A stretch of 64,000 nt of DNA from positions 806,001 to 870,000 of the forward strand of contig JABTUW010000004.1 of the NCBI GenBank assembly GCA_015075185.1. The letters are read 5' to 3'. Made by a program: the position numbers and the translations under genes. Below, one piece after another: positions 17,122 to 25,104 of this stretch; within the stretch, counting starts at the first letter, position 1; the number at the start of each line of letters is the position of its first letter. A model generated the notes under the pieces. It saw only the letters and a list, made by a program, of their open reading frames with translations. It did no database searches and had not been told where the DNA came from. Source of the DNA: Anaerolineales bacterium (GTDB lineage: Bacteria; Chloroflexota; Anaerolineae; 4572-78; J111).

Positions 17122-18126
17122 ATGGCACGACCTGTCACTTTATTCACCGGCCAGTGGGCCGATTTATCGCTGGAAGATTTGGCCAAGAAAGTCAGCGCCT
17201 GGGGCTACGACGGCCTGGAGCTGGCCTGCTGGGGCGACCACTTTGAAGTGGATAAGGCTCTCGAAAGCGACAAATACCTCCGCGACAAGCGCGACCTGCT
17301 GGAAAAGTACAATCTGAAATGCTGGGCCGTCAGCACCCACCTGGTGGGCCAATGTGTTTGCGACAACATTGACGACCGAAATAAAAGCATTCTGCCACCG
17401 CGTCTGTGGGGCGACGGCGACCCCGAAGGCGTCCGTCAGCGCTGCGCCGAAGAAGTCAAAAACACGGCCCGCGCCGCCGCCGCGTTTGGCGTCAAGATCG
17501 TCAACGGCTTCACCGGCTCGCCCATCTGGCACATGGTCTACTCCTTCCCGCCCAACGATTTTGCCAAAATTGAGGCCGGTTACAAGGAGTTTGCCGACCG
17601 CTGGAACCCGATTATGGATGTGTTTGATGAAGTGGGGGTTAAGTGGGGACTGGAAGTTCATCCCTCTGAAATTGCCTACGACTTTGTAACCACCGAGAAG
17701 ACTTTGGCCGCCATTGGCCGCCGCCCGGCCTTCGGCATCAACTTTGACCCCAGCCACTTTGCCCACCAGTTCCTCGACTCTGCCGCCTTTGTGATGGAGT
17801 TTGGCGACCGGATTTATCACGTCCACGTCAAGGACTCCAAGAAACGGGTCGGCGATGGCCGGCGCAGCATCCTCGGCTCGCACCTGAACTTCGGCGATGT
17901 CCGGCGCGGCTGGGACTTTGTCTCGCCCGGGCACGGCGATGTGGACTTTGAAGAGCTGTTCCGCGCCCTCAACCGCATCGGCTACAACGGCCCGCTGTCG
18001 GTCGAGTGGGAAGACAGCGGCATGGACCGCGACTGGGGCGCGCCCGATGCCCTGGCCATGATCCGCCGCACCGACTTCGCCCCCTCCGCCGTCGCCTTCG
18101 ATGCGGCCTTTGCCTCGGATAAGTAA
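17122..18126 (+). CDS. Sugar phosphate isomerase/epimerase (TIM barrel)
   Basis: A 334-residue xylose-isomerase-like TIM barrel. Metal-ligand candidates: LEVHPSEIAYD, GINFDPSHF, HVHVKDSKK and SVEWEDSG. It belongs to the same subgroup as the 1411 gene, with a C-terminal extension RRTDFAPSAVAFDAAF typical of longer family members. AAGGAGA precedes the ATG. A strong terminator-like hairpin follows, so it ends the transcription unit started upstream. Confidence 0.8.
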   Translation: MARPVTLFTGQWADLSLEDLAKKVSAWGYDGLELACWGDHFEVDKALESDKYLRDKRDLLEKYNLKCWAVSTHLVGQCVCDNIDDRNKSILPPRLWGDGDPEGVRQRCAEEVKNTARAAAAFGVKIVNGFTGSPIWHMVYSFPPNDFAKIEAGYKEFADRWNPIMDVFDEVGVKWGLEVHPSEIAYDFVTTEKTLAAIGRRPAFGINFDPSHFAHQFLDSAAFVMEFGDRIYHVHVKDSKKRVGDGRRSILGSHLNFGDVRRGWDFVSPGHGDVDFEELFRALNRIGYNGPLSVEWEDSGMDRDWGAPDALAMIRRTDFAPSAVAFDAAFASDK

Positions 18127-18141
18127 GCGTAACTCCTAGAA

Positions 18142-18174
18142 AGACCGCAGAGGTTTTTGAAACCTCTGCGGTCT
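18142..18174 (+). terminator. Strong 15-bp stem hairpin after isomerase gene
   Basis: Perfect stem AGACCGCAGAGGTTT (18142-18156) and AAACCTCTGCGGTCT (18160-18174) with a 3-nt loop. No downstream T-run, so it may be a 3'-end stabiliser or factor-dependent terminator. Confidence 0.55.
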
Positions 18175-18301
18175 ACGTGGACAGACCCACAGAAAAAATA
18201 ACGGTTGACAATCCCCCCACACTACAGTATTATCTTGATTGAATTTGACTGCCTTACCTCACCGACTCTGCATTCTGCCGTTCAAAAAAGAGGATCAACG
18301 C

Positions 18302-18751
18302 TTGGCCCTGGACAAAAGCTTTGTGGGCAAAGGCTTTGCCCCTTTTACCTTTGAAGTTGACAAGAGCAAAATCAGGGAGTTAGCTCAGGCCCTGGGCGAC
18401 GATAATCCTACCTTTTTTGACGATGCCGCGGCCCAGGCAGAGGGTCTGCCGGGGATTGTCGCCCCACCCACCTTTCCGAGCGTGCTCAAAATGTGGGGCG
18501 AGGGCGGCAGTTCCCCGCACATCAAAACGATGGGGGGGAACGTGCTCCGGCTGCTGCACGGCAGCGAAGAGTACGAGTATTACACCTTAATTCGCCCCGG
18601 CGACGTGATCACCGGCCAAACCAGGGTGGTTAGCATTGAGGAGAAAGAGTCGCGCAGCGGCTCTCTGGAAATTGTCGTCCTGCAAACCGATTACCATAAC
18701 CAGCACGGCGAGCAGGTCGTCACTGCCCGCACCACCATTATCCTGCGTTGA
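18302..18751 (+). CDS. FAS1-like dehydratase domain protein (MaoC-fold, subunit A)
   Basis: A 149-residue hot-dog protein. The segment LAQALGDDNPTFFDD and IVAPPTFPSVL match the N-terminal half of MaoC-type hydratases, such as HadA. The chosen TTG at 18302 is 7 bp after AAGAGGA; a longer frame opens at TTG 18239 without a good site. It overlaps or abuts the catalytic MaoC gene, implying a heterodimeric 3-hydroxyacyl-thioester dehydratase. Confidence 0.75.
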   Translation: MALDKSFVGKGFAPFTFEVDKSKIRELAQALGDDNPTFFDDAAAQAEGLPGIVAPPTFPSVLKMWGEGGSSPHIKTMGGNVLRLLHGSEEYEYYTLIRPGDVITGQTRVVSIEEKESRSGSLEIVVLQTDYHNQHGEQVVTARTTIILR

Positions 18752-18759
18752 GGCAGCCC

Positions 18760-19188
18760 GTGAAGGTTTATTTCGAGGATGTGAACGTTGGCGACAGCAT
18801 CCCCAGCCTGACCGCCGCTCCGATTACCGAAACGCAACTGGTGCGCTATGCCGGCGCTTCCGGCGATTTTAACCCCATTCACACCGTCCCCCACCTGGCC
18901 GAAGCAGCCGGGTTGGGCGGCGTCATCGCACACGGGATGCTGGTCATGGGCCTGGTGGGACGGGCCATTACCACCTGGATTGGCGTCGCGCCCTTGCGCC
19001 AGTTTGGGGTGCGCTTTACCGGCATGACCAAGCCGGGGCAAACTATCACCGTAACCGGCAGGGTGGTCGAAAAGCTGATAGTCAACGGCGAGTACCGTAT
19101 CCGTTGCGAGGTGGTGGCCGCAGATCAAGACGGCCAGCCCAAAGTGCAAGGCAGCTTTGTCGCAGCCCTGCCAAAGCGAGGCAATTGA
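18760..19188 (+). CDS. MaoC family dehydratase (catalytic subunit B)
   Basis: A 142-residue hot-dog hydratase with the catalytic Asp/His motif GDFNPIH and the following GVIAHGMLVMG, as in HadB and (R)-specific enoyl-CoA hydratases. GTG 18760 is preferred because GAGG (18750-18753) is 6 bp upstream; TTG 18748 overlapping the previous stop is an alternative. Forms a pair with the preceding gene; the SDR at 19354 would supply the reductase step. Confidence 0.8.
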   Translation: MKVYFEDVNVGDSIPSLTAAPITETQLVRYAGASGDFNPIHTVPHLAEAAGLGGVIAHGMLVMGLVGRAITTWIGVAPLRQFGVRFTGMTKPGQTITVTGRVVEKLIVNGEYRIRCEVVAADQDGQPKVQGSFVAALPKRGN

Positions 19189-19236
19189 ATGGAAGGTTGG
19201 AAGGTGGGTTGGAACGCTGATCGTCGCTGATAACCG

Positions 19237-19284
19237 CTGATTTTCGCAAGCAAATAAATTAGAACTAAAATCTGCGAAAATCAG
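19237..19284. repeat. CTGATTTTCGCA inverted repeat
   Basis: Perfect 12-bp arms CTGATTTTCGCA (19237-19248) and TGCGAAAATCAG (19273-19284) between the dehydratase and SDR genes; belongs to a common bacterial intergenic repeat class. Confidence 0.6.
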
Positions 19285-19353
19285 TTAAATCTGCGTCGTC
19301 TGCGCCCCATTACACACCCTATTATAAGTGCCAACTTAGGGGGAGACTAGGCA

Positions 19354-20175
19354 ATGGGTTTAATTGAAGGCAAAGTAGCTATCGTCACCGGCAGCGGGCG
19401 TGGGATTGGGGCGGCGACGGCCAAGCTGCTGGCTCAGCACGGCGCCCGCCTCGTCGTCAGCGATCTGGACGAGACTCCGGCGGGTGAAACGGCGGCAGCC
19501 ATCCGTGCTGGTGGCGGCGAGGCCGTCACCTTTTGCGGCGATGTGACTCAGCCGGATTTTCCGGCGGCAATTGTCCAAAAAGCAGCAGGGACATACGGCG
19601 GGCTGGATATTCTGGTCAACAATGCCGGCTTTACCTGGGACAGCATGCTCCACACCATGACCGATAAACAGTGGGAGGTCATTATTGGCGTTCATCTGAC
19701 CGCTCCCTTTCGCATGGCTCGCGCCGCAGCTAACGTGATGCGCGAACAGGCCAAGGCCGAAATAGCGGCTGCTGGCCAGGCTCAGCCGCGCAAAATTGTC
19801 AACATCAGCTCGATCTCCGCCTTTTACGGCAACGCCGGCCAGGCCAATTATGCGGCCGCTAAGGCCGGGGTGGTTGGCTTGACCCGCGTGATTGCCCGTG
19901 AGTGGGGTCGTTTCAACATTCAGGCTAATGCCGTCTCCTTTGGCTGGATTGAGACGCGTCTGACCGCCGACAAGGCTCAGGGTGAGGCCATCGAGGTGGC
20001 CGGCGAGAAGGTAGCCCTGGGTATTCCTCAAAGCGGCCTCGAGGTCCGCAAGCAGATCATCGCCCTGGGCCGGCCTGGAACGCCGGAAGAAGCCGCCGGC
20101 CCCATCCTGTTCCTCTGCTCACCTCTGGCCAATTACGTGACCGGCCATCTGCTCAAGGTGGATGGCGGGCGATAG
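19354..20175 (+). CDS. SDR family oxidoreductase (FabG-like 3-oxoacyl reductase)
   Basis: A 273-residue short-chain dehydrogenase: TGSGRGIGAATA nucleotide loop, NNAG, catalytic Ser in NISSIS, YAAAK at the active Tyr/Lys, and LKVDGG near the C-terminus. It has a short insertion after the active-site helix (IEVAGEKVALGIP). Sits behind two MaoC-type genes, so a 3-oxoacyl-thioester reductase role is inferred. GGGGGAG upstream supports the start. Confidence 0.82.
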   Translation: MGLIEGKVAIVTGSGRGIGAATAKLLAQHGARLVVSDLDETPAGETAAAIRAGGGEAVTFCGDVTQPDFPAAIVQKAAGTYGGLDILVNNAGFTWDSMLHTMTDKQWEVIIGVHLTAPFRMARAAANVMREQAKAEIAAAGQAQPRKIVNISSISAFYGNAGQANYAAAKAGVVGLTRVIAREWGRFNIQANAVSFGWIETRLTADKAQGEAIEVAGEKVALGIPQSGLEVRKQIIALGRPGTPEEAAGPILFLCSPLANYVTGHLLKVDGGR

Positions 20176-20199
20176 GAGCAGACTGCTACTTAAAGACCA

Positions 20200-20228
20200 T
20201 TGCCAGGGCTGGTCATCAATGTTATACT
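20200..20228 (+). promoter_or_regulatory. Promoter for PP2C phosphatase gene
   Basis: TTGCCA (20200-20205), 17-bp spacer, TATACT (20223-20228): a good sigma-70-like match about 80 bp before the phosphatase start. Confidence 0.55.
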
Positions 20229-20310
20229 TTGGGAAAATGAGCCGGGTTATCTAACCCAAAATTTCCTGTTTGGACTAGAGGCGAAAACATGCTGAAACCG
20301 GGAGCCAAGT

Positions 20311-21054
20311 ATGACCACAATTGCTGCATCTAAAACTGACGCGGGGCGCACCGCCAAGCATAATCAGGATTACTTGTGGCTGGACGACGCAGCAGGCATT
20401 TATATTGTAGCTGATGGCATGGGCGGGCAAGAGGCCGGCGAACTGGCCAGCCAACTGGCCGCTACAACTGCCGGACAATTTATTGCCACTCGACTGGAAG
20501 TCCAGGCTGGGTCTCTCTCCACAACCGCAGCGAAAGATTTGGTCATTGGCGCTCTTGAAGCCGCTAATGAAACGGTCATGACGGCCGCTCTGGAGGCGAA
20601 ACAGGATCGCCGGATGGGCGCAGCTATTGTGCTGGCCCTGGTCCATCTCACCCAGGTCTACATTTGCCATGCCGGAGATGCCCGTGCTTACCTGGTGCGC
20701 AATTCAAGCTTGACCCGCCTGACAACCGACGATTCCTGGGTCGCCGAACTGGTGGCCAAAGGCTTGATCACCGAGGAACAGGCCCAACACCATCCCCTGG
20801 GGCATATCCTGACCAAAGCCGTTGGCCATGAATCGCCCCTGGAGCCTGCTTTCGATCAAGTCGCTCTCACACCGGGAGATTGGCTGTTGTTATGCAGCGA
20901 CGGTCTCTGGAAAATGGTTGGCGACGAGCAACTACTGGCTGCCTTGCAGGCCCCGCAGGTTACCCCCGCCCAGGCCGTCGAGAACCTGGTTGAGGCGGCT
21001 AATGCCGCCGGCGGCAAAGACAACATCTCCCTGATTGTCATCAGAATAGTCTGA
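20311..21054 (+). CDS. PP2C-type Ser/Thr protein phosphatase
   Basis: A 247-residue single-domain PPM phosphatase without membrane segments. Metal-binding motifs are complete: KHNQD, VADGMGG, CSDGLW and GGKDNIS. It would reverse Ser/Thr phosphorylation by Hanks-type kinases, none of which is in this window. GGGAG 7 bp upstream sets the ATG. Own promoter and a separate promoter downstream suggest a monocistronic unit. Confidence 0.88.
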   Translation: MTTIAASKTDAGRTAKHNQDYLWLDDAAGIYIVADGMGGQEAGELASQLAATTAGQFIATRLEVQAGSLSTTAAKDLVIGALEAANETVMTAALEAKQDRRMGAAIVLALVHLTQVYICHAGDARAYLVRNSSLTRLTTDDSWVAELVAKGLITEEQAQHHPLGHILTKAVGHESPLEPAFDQVALTPGDWLLLCSDGLWKMVGDEQLLAALQAPQVTPAQAVENLVEAANAAGGKDNISLIVIRIV

Positions 21055-21062
21055 AGCTCTAC

Positions 21063-21104
21063 TGGACAATTTTAATTCCGTCCCCTATAATAGAACTTCG
21101 TTCT
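21063..21104 (+). promoter_or_regulatory. IclR gene promoter with palindromic operator
   Basis: TGGACA (21063-21068), 17-bp spacer, TATAAT (21086-21091), immediately followed by the inverted repeat AGAAC-TTC-GTTCT (21092-21104) overlapping the expected transcription start, as for an autorepressor site. Confidence 0.6.
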
Positions 21105-21140
21105 GGATAAAGAACAGGTTTAACCCTACTTGGGGGAGTT

Positions 21141-21920
21141 ATGTCTGCGCCAGTACCAGCTATTGACCGGGCTATTCGTGTGCTCTACCTTTTCAAAAGT
21201 GGCGACAAAAAAGAGTATGGCGTGTCGGAAATCAGCCGCCTGCTGCGCCTCAACAAGAGCACCGTCCACAATATTCTCAACACCTTGACCCAACACAAGT
21301 TTTTGGAGCAAAATGCTGTCACCCGGAGTTACCGGCTAGGCCCAGCCCTGGCCGAGTTGGGTAGTCTGGTCCGCAGCCAACTTGACGTGCGCGAGGTGGC
21401 TCGGCCTCATCTGCGCCGCCTGATGGAACGGGCCAATGCGACCTTTTTGCTGGGCGTCTTCGACGGTAAGGCCATTACCATTGTGGATAAAGAGGAACCC
21501 CTGGCCGACGTGCGGGTGGCGGCCCCCATTGGCATGAAAATTCCCTTTTGTGCGGGCGCGTTTGGCCGGGCTTTTTTGGCCTATCTGCCGCCCGAAACCA
21601 TCAACCAACTCTTGATTGACCCCGGTCTCAAAACCTTTACCCCCACCTCTATCACCGACCCTAACCAGTACCGGGCCGCTCTGGCTAACGTGAGAGCGCA
21701 GGGCTACGCGATTGACGACACCGAGGAGTATCTGCGCGGCGTTGGGGCAATCGCCGTACCCCTTTTCGCCCCGGCGGCTTCCGGCGAGCGCGAGGTAGCC
21801 GCAGTCATGACCCTGGTCGGCTTTAGCTCGCAGCTAACCTCCACCAAAATCACTGAATTTACCTCCTGGCTGGTTGCAGCAGCACGAGAGATTTCTGAAA
21901 AGTTAGGTGGGGCAGGCTGA
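21141..21920 (+). CDS. IclR family transcriptional regulator
   Basis: A 259-residue IclR protein: N-terminal winged helix (YGVSEISRLLRLNKSTVHNI, residues 25-44) and a C-terminal effector-binding GAF-like domain (KIPFCAGAFGRAFLAYL, IDDTEEYLRGVGAIAVPLF). IclR proteins usually control adjacent catabolic operons in response to small organic acids. It closes the sugar island, so regulation of that island is likely. GGGGGAG precedes the ATG. Confidence 0.86.
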   Translation: MSAPVPAIDRAIRVLYLFKSGDKKEYGVSEISRLLRLNKSTVHNILNTLTQHKFLEQNAVTRSYRLGPALAELGSLVRSQLDVREVARPHLRRLMERANATFLLGVFDGKAITIVDKEEPLADVRVAAPIGMKIPFCAGAFGRAFLAYLPPETINQLLIDPGLKTFTPTSITDPNQYRAALANVRAQGYAIDDTEEYLRGVGAIAVPLFAPAASGEREVAAVMTLVGFSSQLTSTKITEFTSWLVAAAREISEKLGGAG

Positions 21921-21924
21921 GTCC

Positions 21925-23361
21925 TCAAGGCAACCCTATCCAAAAGGCCTGACCCTCCACCTGCCAGCTCCTGGCGACATTGAAAGAGCGAGGATCAAGC
22001 ACTGCCAATTCGGTCGTCGTTTGGCCGGGCCGGCGGGCCAGCAGGACTGGTTGATTATCCGTTTGCCGGCTGAGCACAACTTCCCACCCCGTCAAATGGG
22101 CAACTTCCTCCAGCGTGGCGGCGTCGAGCACCTCCGTCCATGGTTCCAACTCTCCCCAGCCGTCGAGCAGCAAGTAAGCCCCATCCGGGGTGAGCCTGAT
22201 CCCGCTGGCCCGCGTGTCCAGGCTGGCTACTTTGCGACCGCTCTCAACTTCGATGACCTGGAGGCCGAGTAATGTTGTGCTGCTCTGCCAGTGACCCTCA
22301 GGAGTGGGGGTCGCCTCCATTGCCTGGCTCAGCACAAAGAGCCGGGTCCCATCCGCGGCGAGAACGGCCGTTTTAAAGCCGCCCATCCCCGCCCCTTTAG
22401 CCTGGGCCACCCCTGCCGTCAGGGCCAGCAGTTCATCAAACCACGACCGGGCGGCCTGCATTTCGACGCTGCGGACCACCCGCGCCGCCAGGTCAATAGC
22501 CGTTAGTTTTTCCTCATCGGCATGGACCAAGTAAAGCTGGCGGCCATCGTGAGAGAGGACCACCGCCGGCGACCAGTAAGCAAAGAGCCGCTCTTCGTAG
22601 GGAGCCGCGCACGTTTCCTCGCACCAACTACCGCTCAGGATGCGTTCAAGCGGCTGCTCCCACTGCACGGCCAGGGTAGCAGCCTCAACCAGCAGCAGCC
22701 GGGGCGAACCGGGTTTGGCTATCCCCGGGTCGGGACCCAGCGGCGCTCCGTAGAGCGCCAGGCTCGTGCCATCCAGGGCAAAGCTGACGAGAGCGGGGCG
22801 AAATTCCAGGACACGTTGGCCGATAAGCTGGCCGGTGTTGGCGTCGAACAGCATGAGCGTACTGTTTTTTTTCAGCTCATAACTAAGGGCAAGCGTGCTG
22901 TTCTGAGAGTTAAAAGCGAACAGCCCGACCCAGCCCTGTCCCGGCAACGCGGCCTTGACCCTGCGTTGGGCGGGCAGATTGACCAGCATTAACTCATCGG
23001 CGCTGGGCCGGCAACTGCTTCCCCCGGCGAAAGGTTCGCAGCTCTGCCCGTGCGAGCCAACCACTGCCAGACGTTGACCATCGCTTGAGATGGCAGCCGG
23101 CAGAGTGTATAGGGGATTATCGCTGATGGTGCGCAGGGTGCGGCCAGGTAGATCCCGGCCCGTAGCCGGATCAACCAGGTGGATTTCGTGACGCTGCTGC
23201 CGGTCGTTCCACAGGGTAAGCAGCACTCCCGGCGCCGGGGTGACAGCAGGGGTAGGGGGTTGAGGCGTGGCAGCAACTAAAACTTGGATGCCGGGGCTGA
23301 CTCCCAGCACGGCGCATGCGCCTGCAATGAGTAAAAGCCATAAAAAGGGAGTAATTTTCAT
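21925..23361 (-). CDS. Secreted/anchored beta-propeller protein of unknown function
   Basis: A 478-residue protein with an N-terminal signal or anchor helix (residues 5-28), a short Pro/Thr-rich linker, and repeated WD40/YVTN-like blades (repeated LxLVD, LxLYG, LYLVHADE). No catalytic motif seen; likely an extracytoplasmic propeller used for binding. GGAGGG upstream on the minus strand supports the ATG. Converges with the IclR gene with a 4-bp gap. Confidence 0.6.
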   Translation of the reverse strand: MKITPFLWLLLIAGACAVLGVSPGIQVLVAATPQPPTPAVTPAPGVLLTLWNDRQQRHEIHLVDPATGRDLPGRTLRTISDNPLYTLPAAISSDGQRLAVVGSHGQSCEPFAGGSSCRPSADELMLVNLPAQRRVKAALPGQGWVGLFAFNSQNSTLALSYELKKNSTLMLFDANTGQLIGQRVLEFRPALVSFALDGTSLALYGAPLGPDPGIAKPGSPRLLLVEAATLAVQWEQPLERILSGSWCEETCAAPYEERLFAYWSPAVVLSHDGRQLYLVHADEEKLTAIDLAARVVRSVEMQAARSWFDELLALTAGVAQAKGAGMGGFKTAVLAADGTRLFVLSQAMEATPTPEGHWQSSTTLLGLQVIEVESGRKVASLDTRASGIRLTPDGAYLLLDGWGELEPWTEVLDAATLEEVAHLTGWEVVLSRQTDNQPVLLARRPGQTTTELAVLDPRSFNVARSWQVEGQAFWIGLP

Positions 23362-23455
23362 CGCGGCCCTCCGCTATCGGCGTGATTTTAAAGATGTTTC
23401 CATCCTTATATACACCACAGTGCAAGCAGAGGTTCCCCTGGCGGTTTACAGATCG

Positions 23456-24511
23456 TTACATCGGATTTAAAATAATCTCCGGCAGCCGCGCGTGTGAATA
23501 GATGAGCCAATCAGGACCGGCAGCAGACAGCAGGGCTGAGTCACCTGCACCGGAGAGGACACTCACCGCCGCCATGCCGGCGGCCCGGCTGGCCCGCACA
23601 TCGGTGGGAGTATCGCCCACATAGACAGCCTGGCCTGGTTCGACTCCCAGCGCAGCCGCGCCTTTGAGCGGTCCCTCCGGGTCGGGTTTGGGGCGGGTCA
23701 CATCTGCCCCGGTCACAACGGTCTCAAAAAAATCCAGCAGCCCTTCCTCCCGCAGCGGCTCAAATGAACCGCTCTGCGAGCCGGTCATAATGGCCAGGCG
23801 CAAACCACGACTTTGCAGCGTTTCCAGGGTCTGGCGTAAACCAGGCATGATCCGGCCGTGCTGCCGCAGCACCTCCGGCCAGCGCCGCATGGCTTCTCGT
23901 TTCATCGCCTCCATCAATTCCAGGCGATTGGGATGTTCAAGGGGGATGACCAGCTCCCAAAAGGTAGGATGGTTGTTGTTCAGGGCGTAGCGAACCGTCT
24001 CGCGGCTGACGAGCAGCCCATGCGGGGCGGCAGCCAATGCGGCGACAGTGTGATAGGCGTCCACCGTATCCACCAGGGTGCCATCCACATCAAAAATGAC
24101 GGCCTGTACAGACAGCGGTTGGCTGATTTCTAGAGTCAAGCTATCGCCGTCGGTAAGACCCAACTCCTGGCGAAGCGGCAGGGCGGCAATGACTTCGACT
24201 TGAGTCTCAGGGTAGCCCGGCACGTCAGGCAGGATAATTGCTCCCGGTACGTATCCGGCAATACGGATGGGGTAGCCGCGGGCCTCACACCAGGCTCGGT
24301 TAGGCGGCACGATCAGGCAGCCAGCTTGACGTTTCAAGTCGGCCCATTGGGTCAAGTCGGCGGGGTGATGGAGGTGGAGATTGAGAGTGCCAGGGTGGGG
24401 GTCAATGCCCAGCTTGGTCATAAACTGCGAGCGCACCCAATCGAGCTGCGTGAACGAAGCACCCTGCCCCAGGCCGGCGACAACCTGCCCGGTGAGGGTT
24501 AACCGGGCCAT
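23456..24511 (-). CDS. DUF120 (CTP-dependent riboflavin kinase-like) domain fused to HAD phosphatase
   Basis: A 351-residue two-domain protein. Residues 4-130 match archaeal RibK: GQVVAGLGQG, LGIDPHPGTLNL (metal-binding Thr/Asn), then LPLRQELGLTDGDSLTLEI. Residues 135-351 are a HAD hydrolase: FDVDGT with nucleophile Asp141, IMTGSQSGS, KPDPEGP and YVGDTPTD. The kinase domain would make FMN; the HAD could act on FMN or another phosphate. It overlaps the upstream PPOX-fold gene by 13 bp, tying it to flavin use. Bacterial DUF120 domains are uncommon and this fusion is unfamiliar to me. Confidence 0.75.
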   Translation of the reverse strand: MARLTLTGQVVAGLGQGASFTQLDWVRSQFMTKLGIDPHPGTLNLHLHHPADLTQWADLKRQAGCLIVPPNRAWCEARGYPIRIAGYVPGAIILPDVPGYPETQVEVIAALPLRQELGLTDGDSLTLEISQPLSVQAVIFDVDGTLVDTVDAYHTVAALAAAPHGLLVSRETVRYALNNNHPTFWELVIPLEHPNRLELMEAMKREAMRRWPEVLRQHGRIMPGLRQTLETLQSRGLRLAIMTGSQSGSFEPLREEGLLDFFETVVTGADVTRPKPDPEGPLKGAAALGVEPGQAVYVGDTPTDVRASRAAGMAAVSVLSGAGDSALLSAAGPDWLIYSHARLPEIILNPM

Positions 24512-24957
24512 GTACGCATCTCGGTATAAACGGCCTGCTCCATCGCCCGCATGCTCTCGCGCTGCTCAGGCGGCCACTCATAGCCCAGCGGCTGGACTCT
24601 GACTCCCGGCCAGGATTGGTCTTTGACTTCTGAGACGGCCAAATTCATCATGGCCACCCTAAAAGGGGCTGCTTCAATTTGCGGTTTGACGAGTCGGGCA
24701 GCGCCTTTGACCAAAAAGATGAGATTATTCTGATTGATGATTTGCAGGGCCGCCCGTGACTCTCGCTCCAAATTGGTCAGGGTGACGCTGCCGTGGTCGG
24801 CAGCAAAACGCAGGTGAATAGTATCCAGGGCGACAGCCCAGGTAAAGGCCGTATGCGGAAAGCCATCCGGGCCAACGGTCAACAACAGAGCCGGACAACC
24901 CTGCCGCAGAACTTGCAGCAGTGCCGGGGGCAGGTCAGGGTTTACACGCTGGCTCAT
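24499..24957 (-). CDS. Pyridoxamine 5'-phosphate oxidase (PPOX)-fold flavin-binding protein
   Basis: A 152-residue split-barrel protein: LRQGCPALLLTVGPDGFPHTAFTWAVAL, then LERESRAALQIINQNNL, characteristic of PPOX-like FMN or F420 binders. ATG 24957 has AGGAG 5 bp upstream; ATG 24960 is too close. It is the first gene of a bicistron with the DUF120-HAD gene, served by a strong promoter. Confidence 0.75.
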   Translation of the reverse strand: MSQRVNPDLPPALLQVLRQGCPALLLTVGPDGFPHTAFTWAVALDTIHLRFAADHGSVTLTNLERESRAALQIINQNNLIFLVKGAARLVKPQIEAAPFRVAMMNLAVSEVKDQSWPGVRVQPLGYEWPPEQRESMRAMEQAVYTEMRTWPG

Positions 24958-24979
24958 CATCTCTCCTAAAAGTGTGAGT

Positions 24980-25007
24980 AGTATACCTACTTCACCCTTC
25001 GTGTCAA
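24980..25007 (-). promoter_or_regulatory. Promoter of PPOX/DUF120-HAD bicistron
   Basis: On the minus strand TTGACA (25007-25002), 16-bp spacer, TATACT (24985-24980): near consensus, about 20 bp before the start codon. Confidence 0.65.
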
Positions 25008-25092
25008 TCGCTCGCGACCTTTCAGAGTTTGACCTTACCCAGAACTGGCGATATACTGATGAAGAGTTAAGGAGTTAAAACGTAAGTTTGGT

Positions 25093-25098
25093 TATAAT
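25093..25098 (+). promoter_or_regulatory. -10 box implying a leaderless LLM transcript
   Basis: TATAAT at 25093-25098 ends 6 bp before the ATG at 25105, which would place transcription start at or next to the start codon. No -35 at ideal spacing and no Shine-Dalgarno between. Confidence 0.5.
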
Positions 25099-25104
25099 GT
25101 TTCG

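Noticed and set aside
18142..18174. tRNA or riboswitch candidate
   Set aside because: A single perfect stem with a 3-nt loop, no cloverleaf or aptamer architecture.
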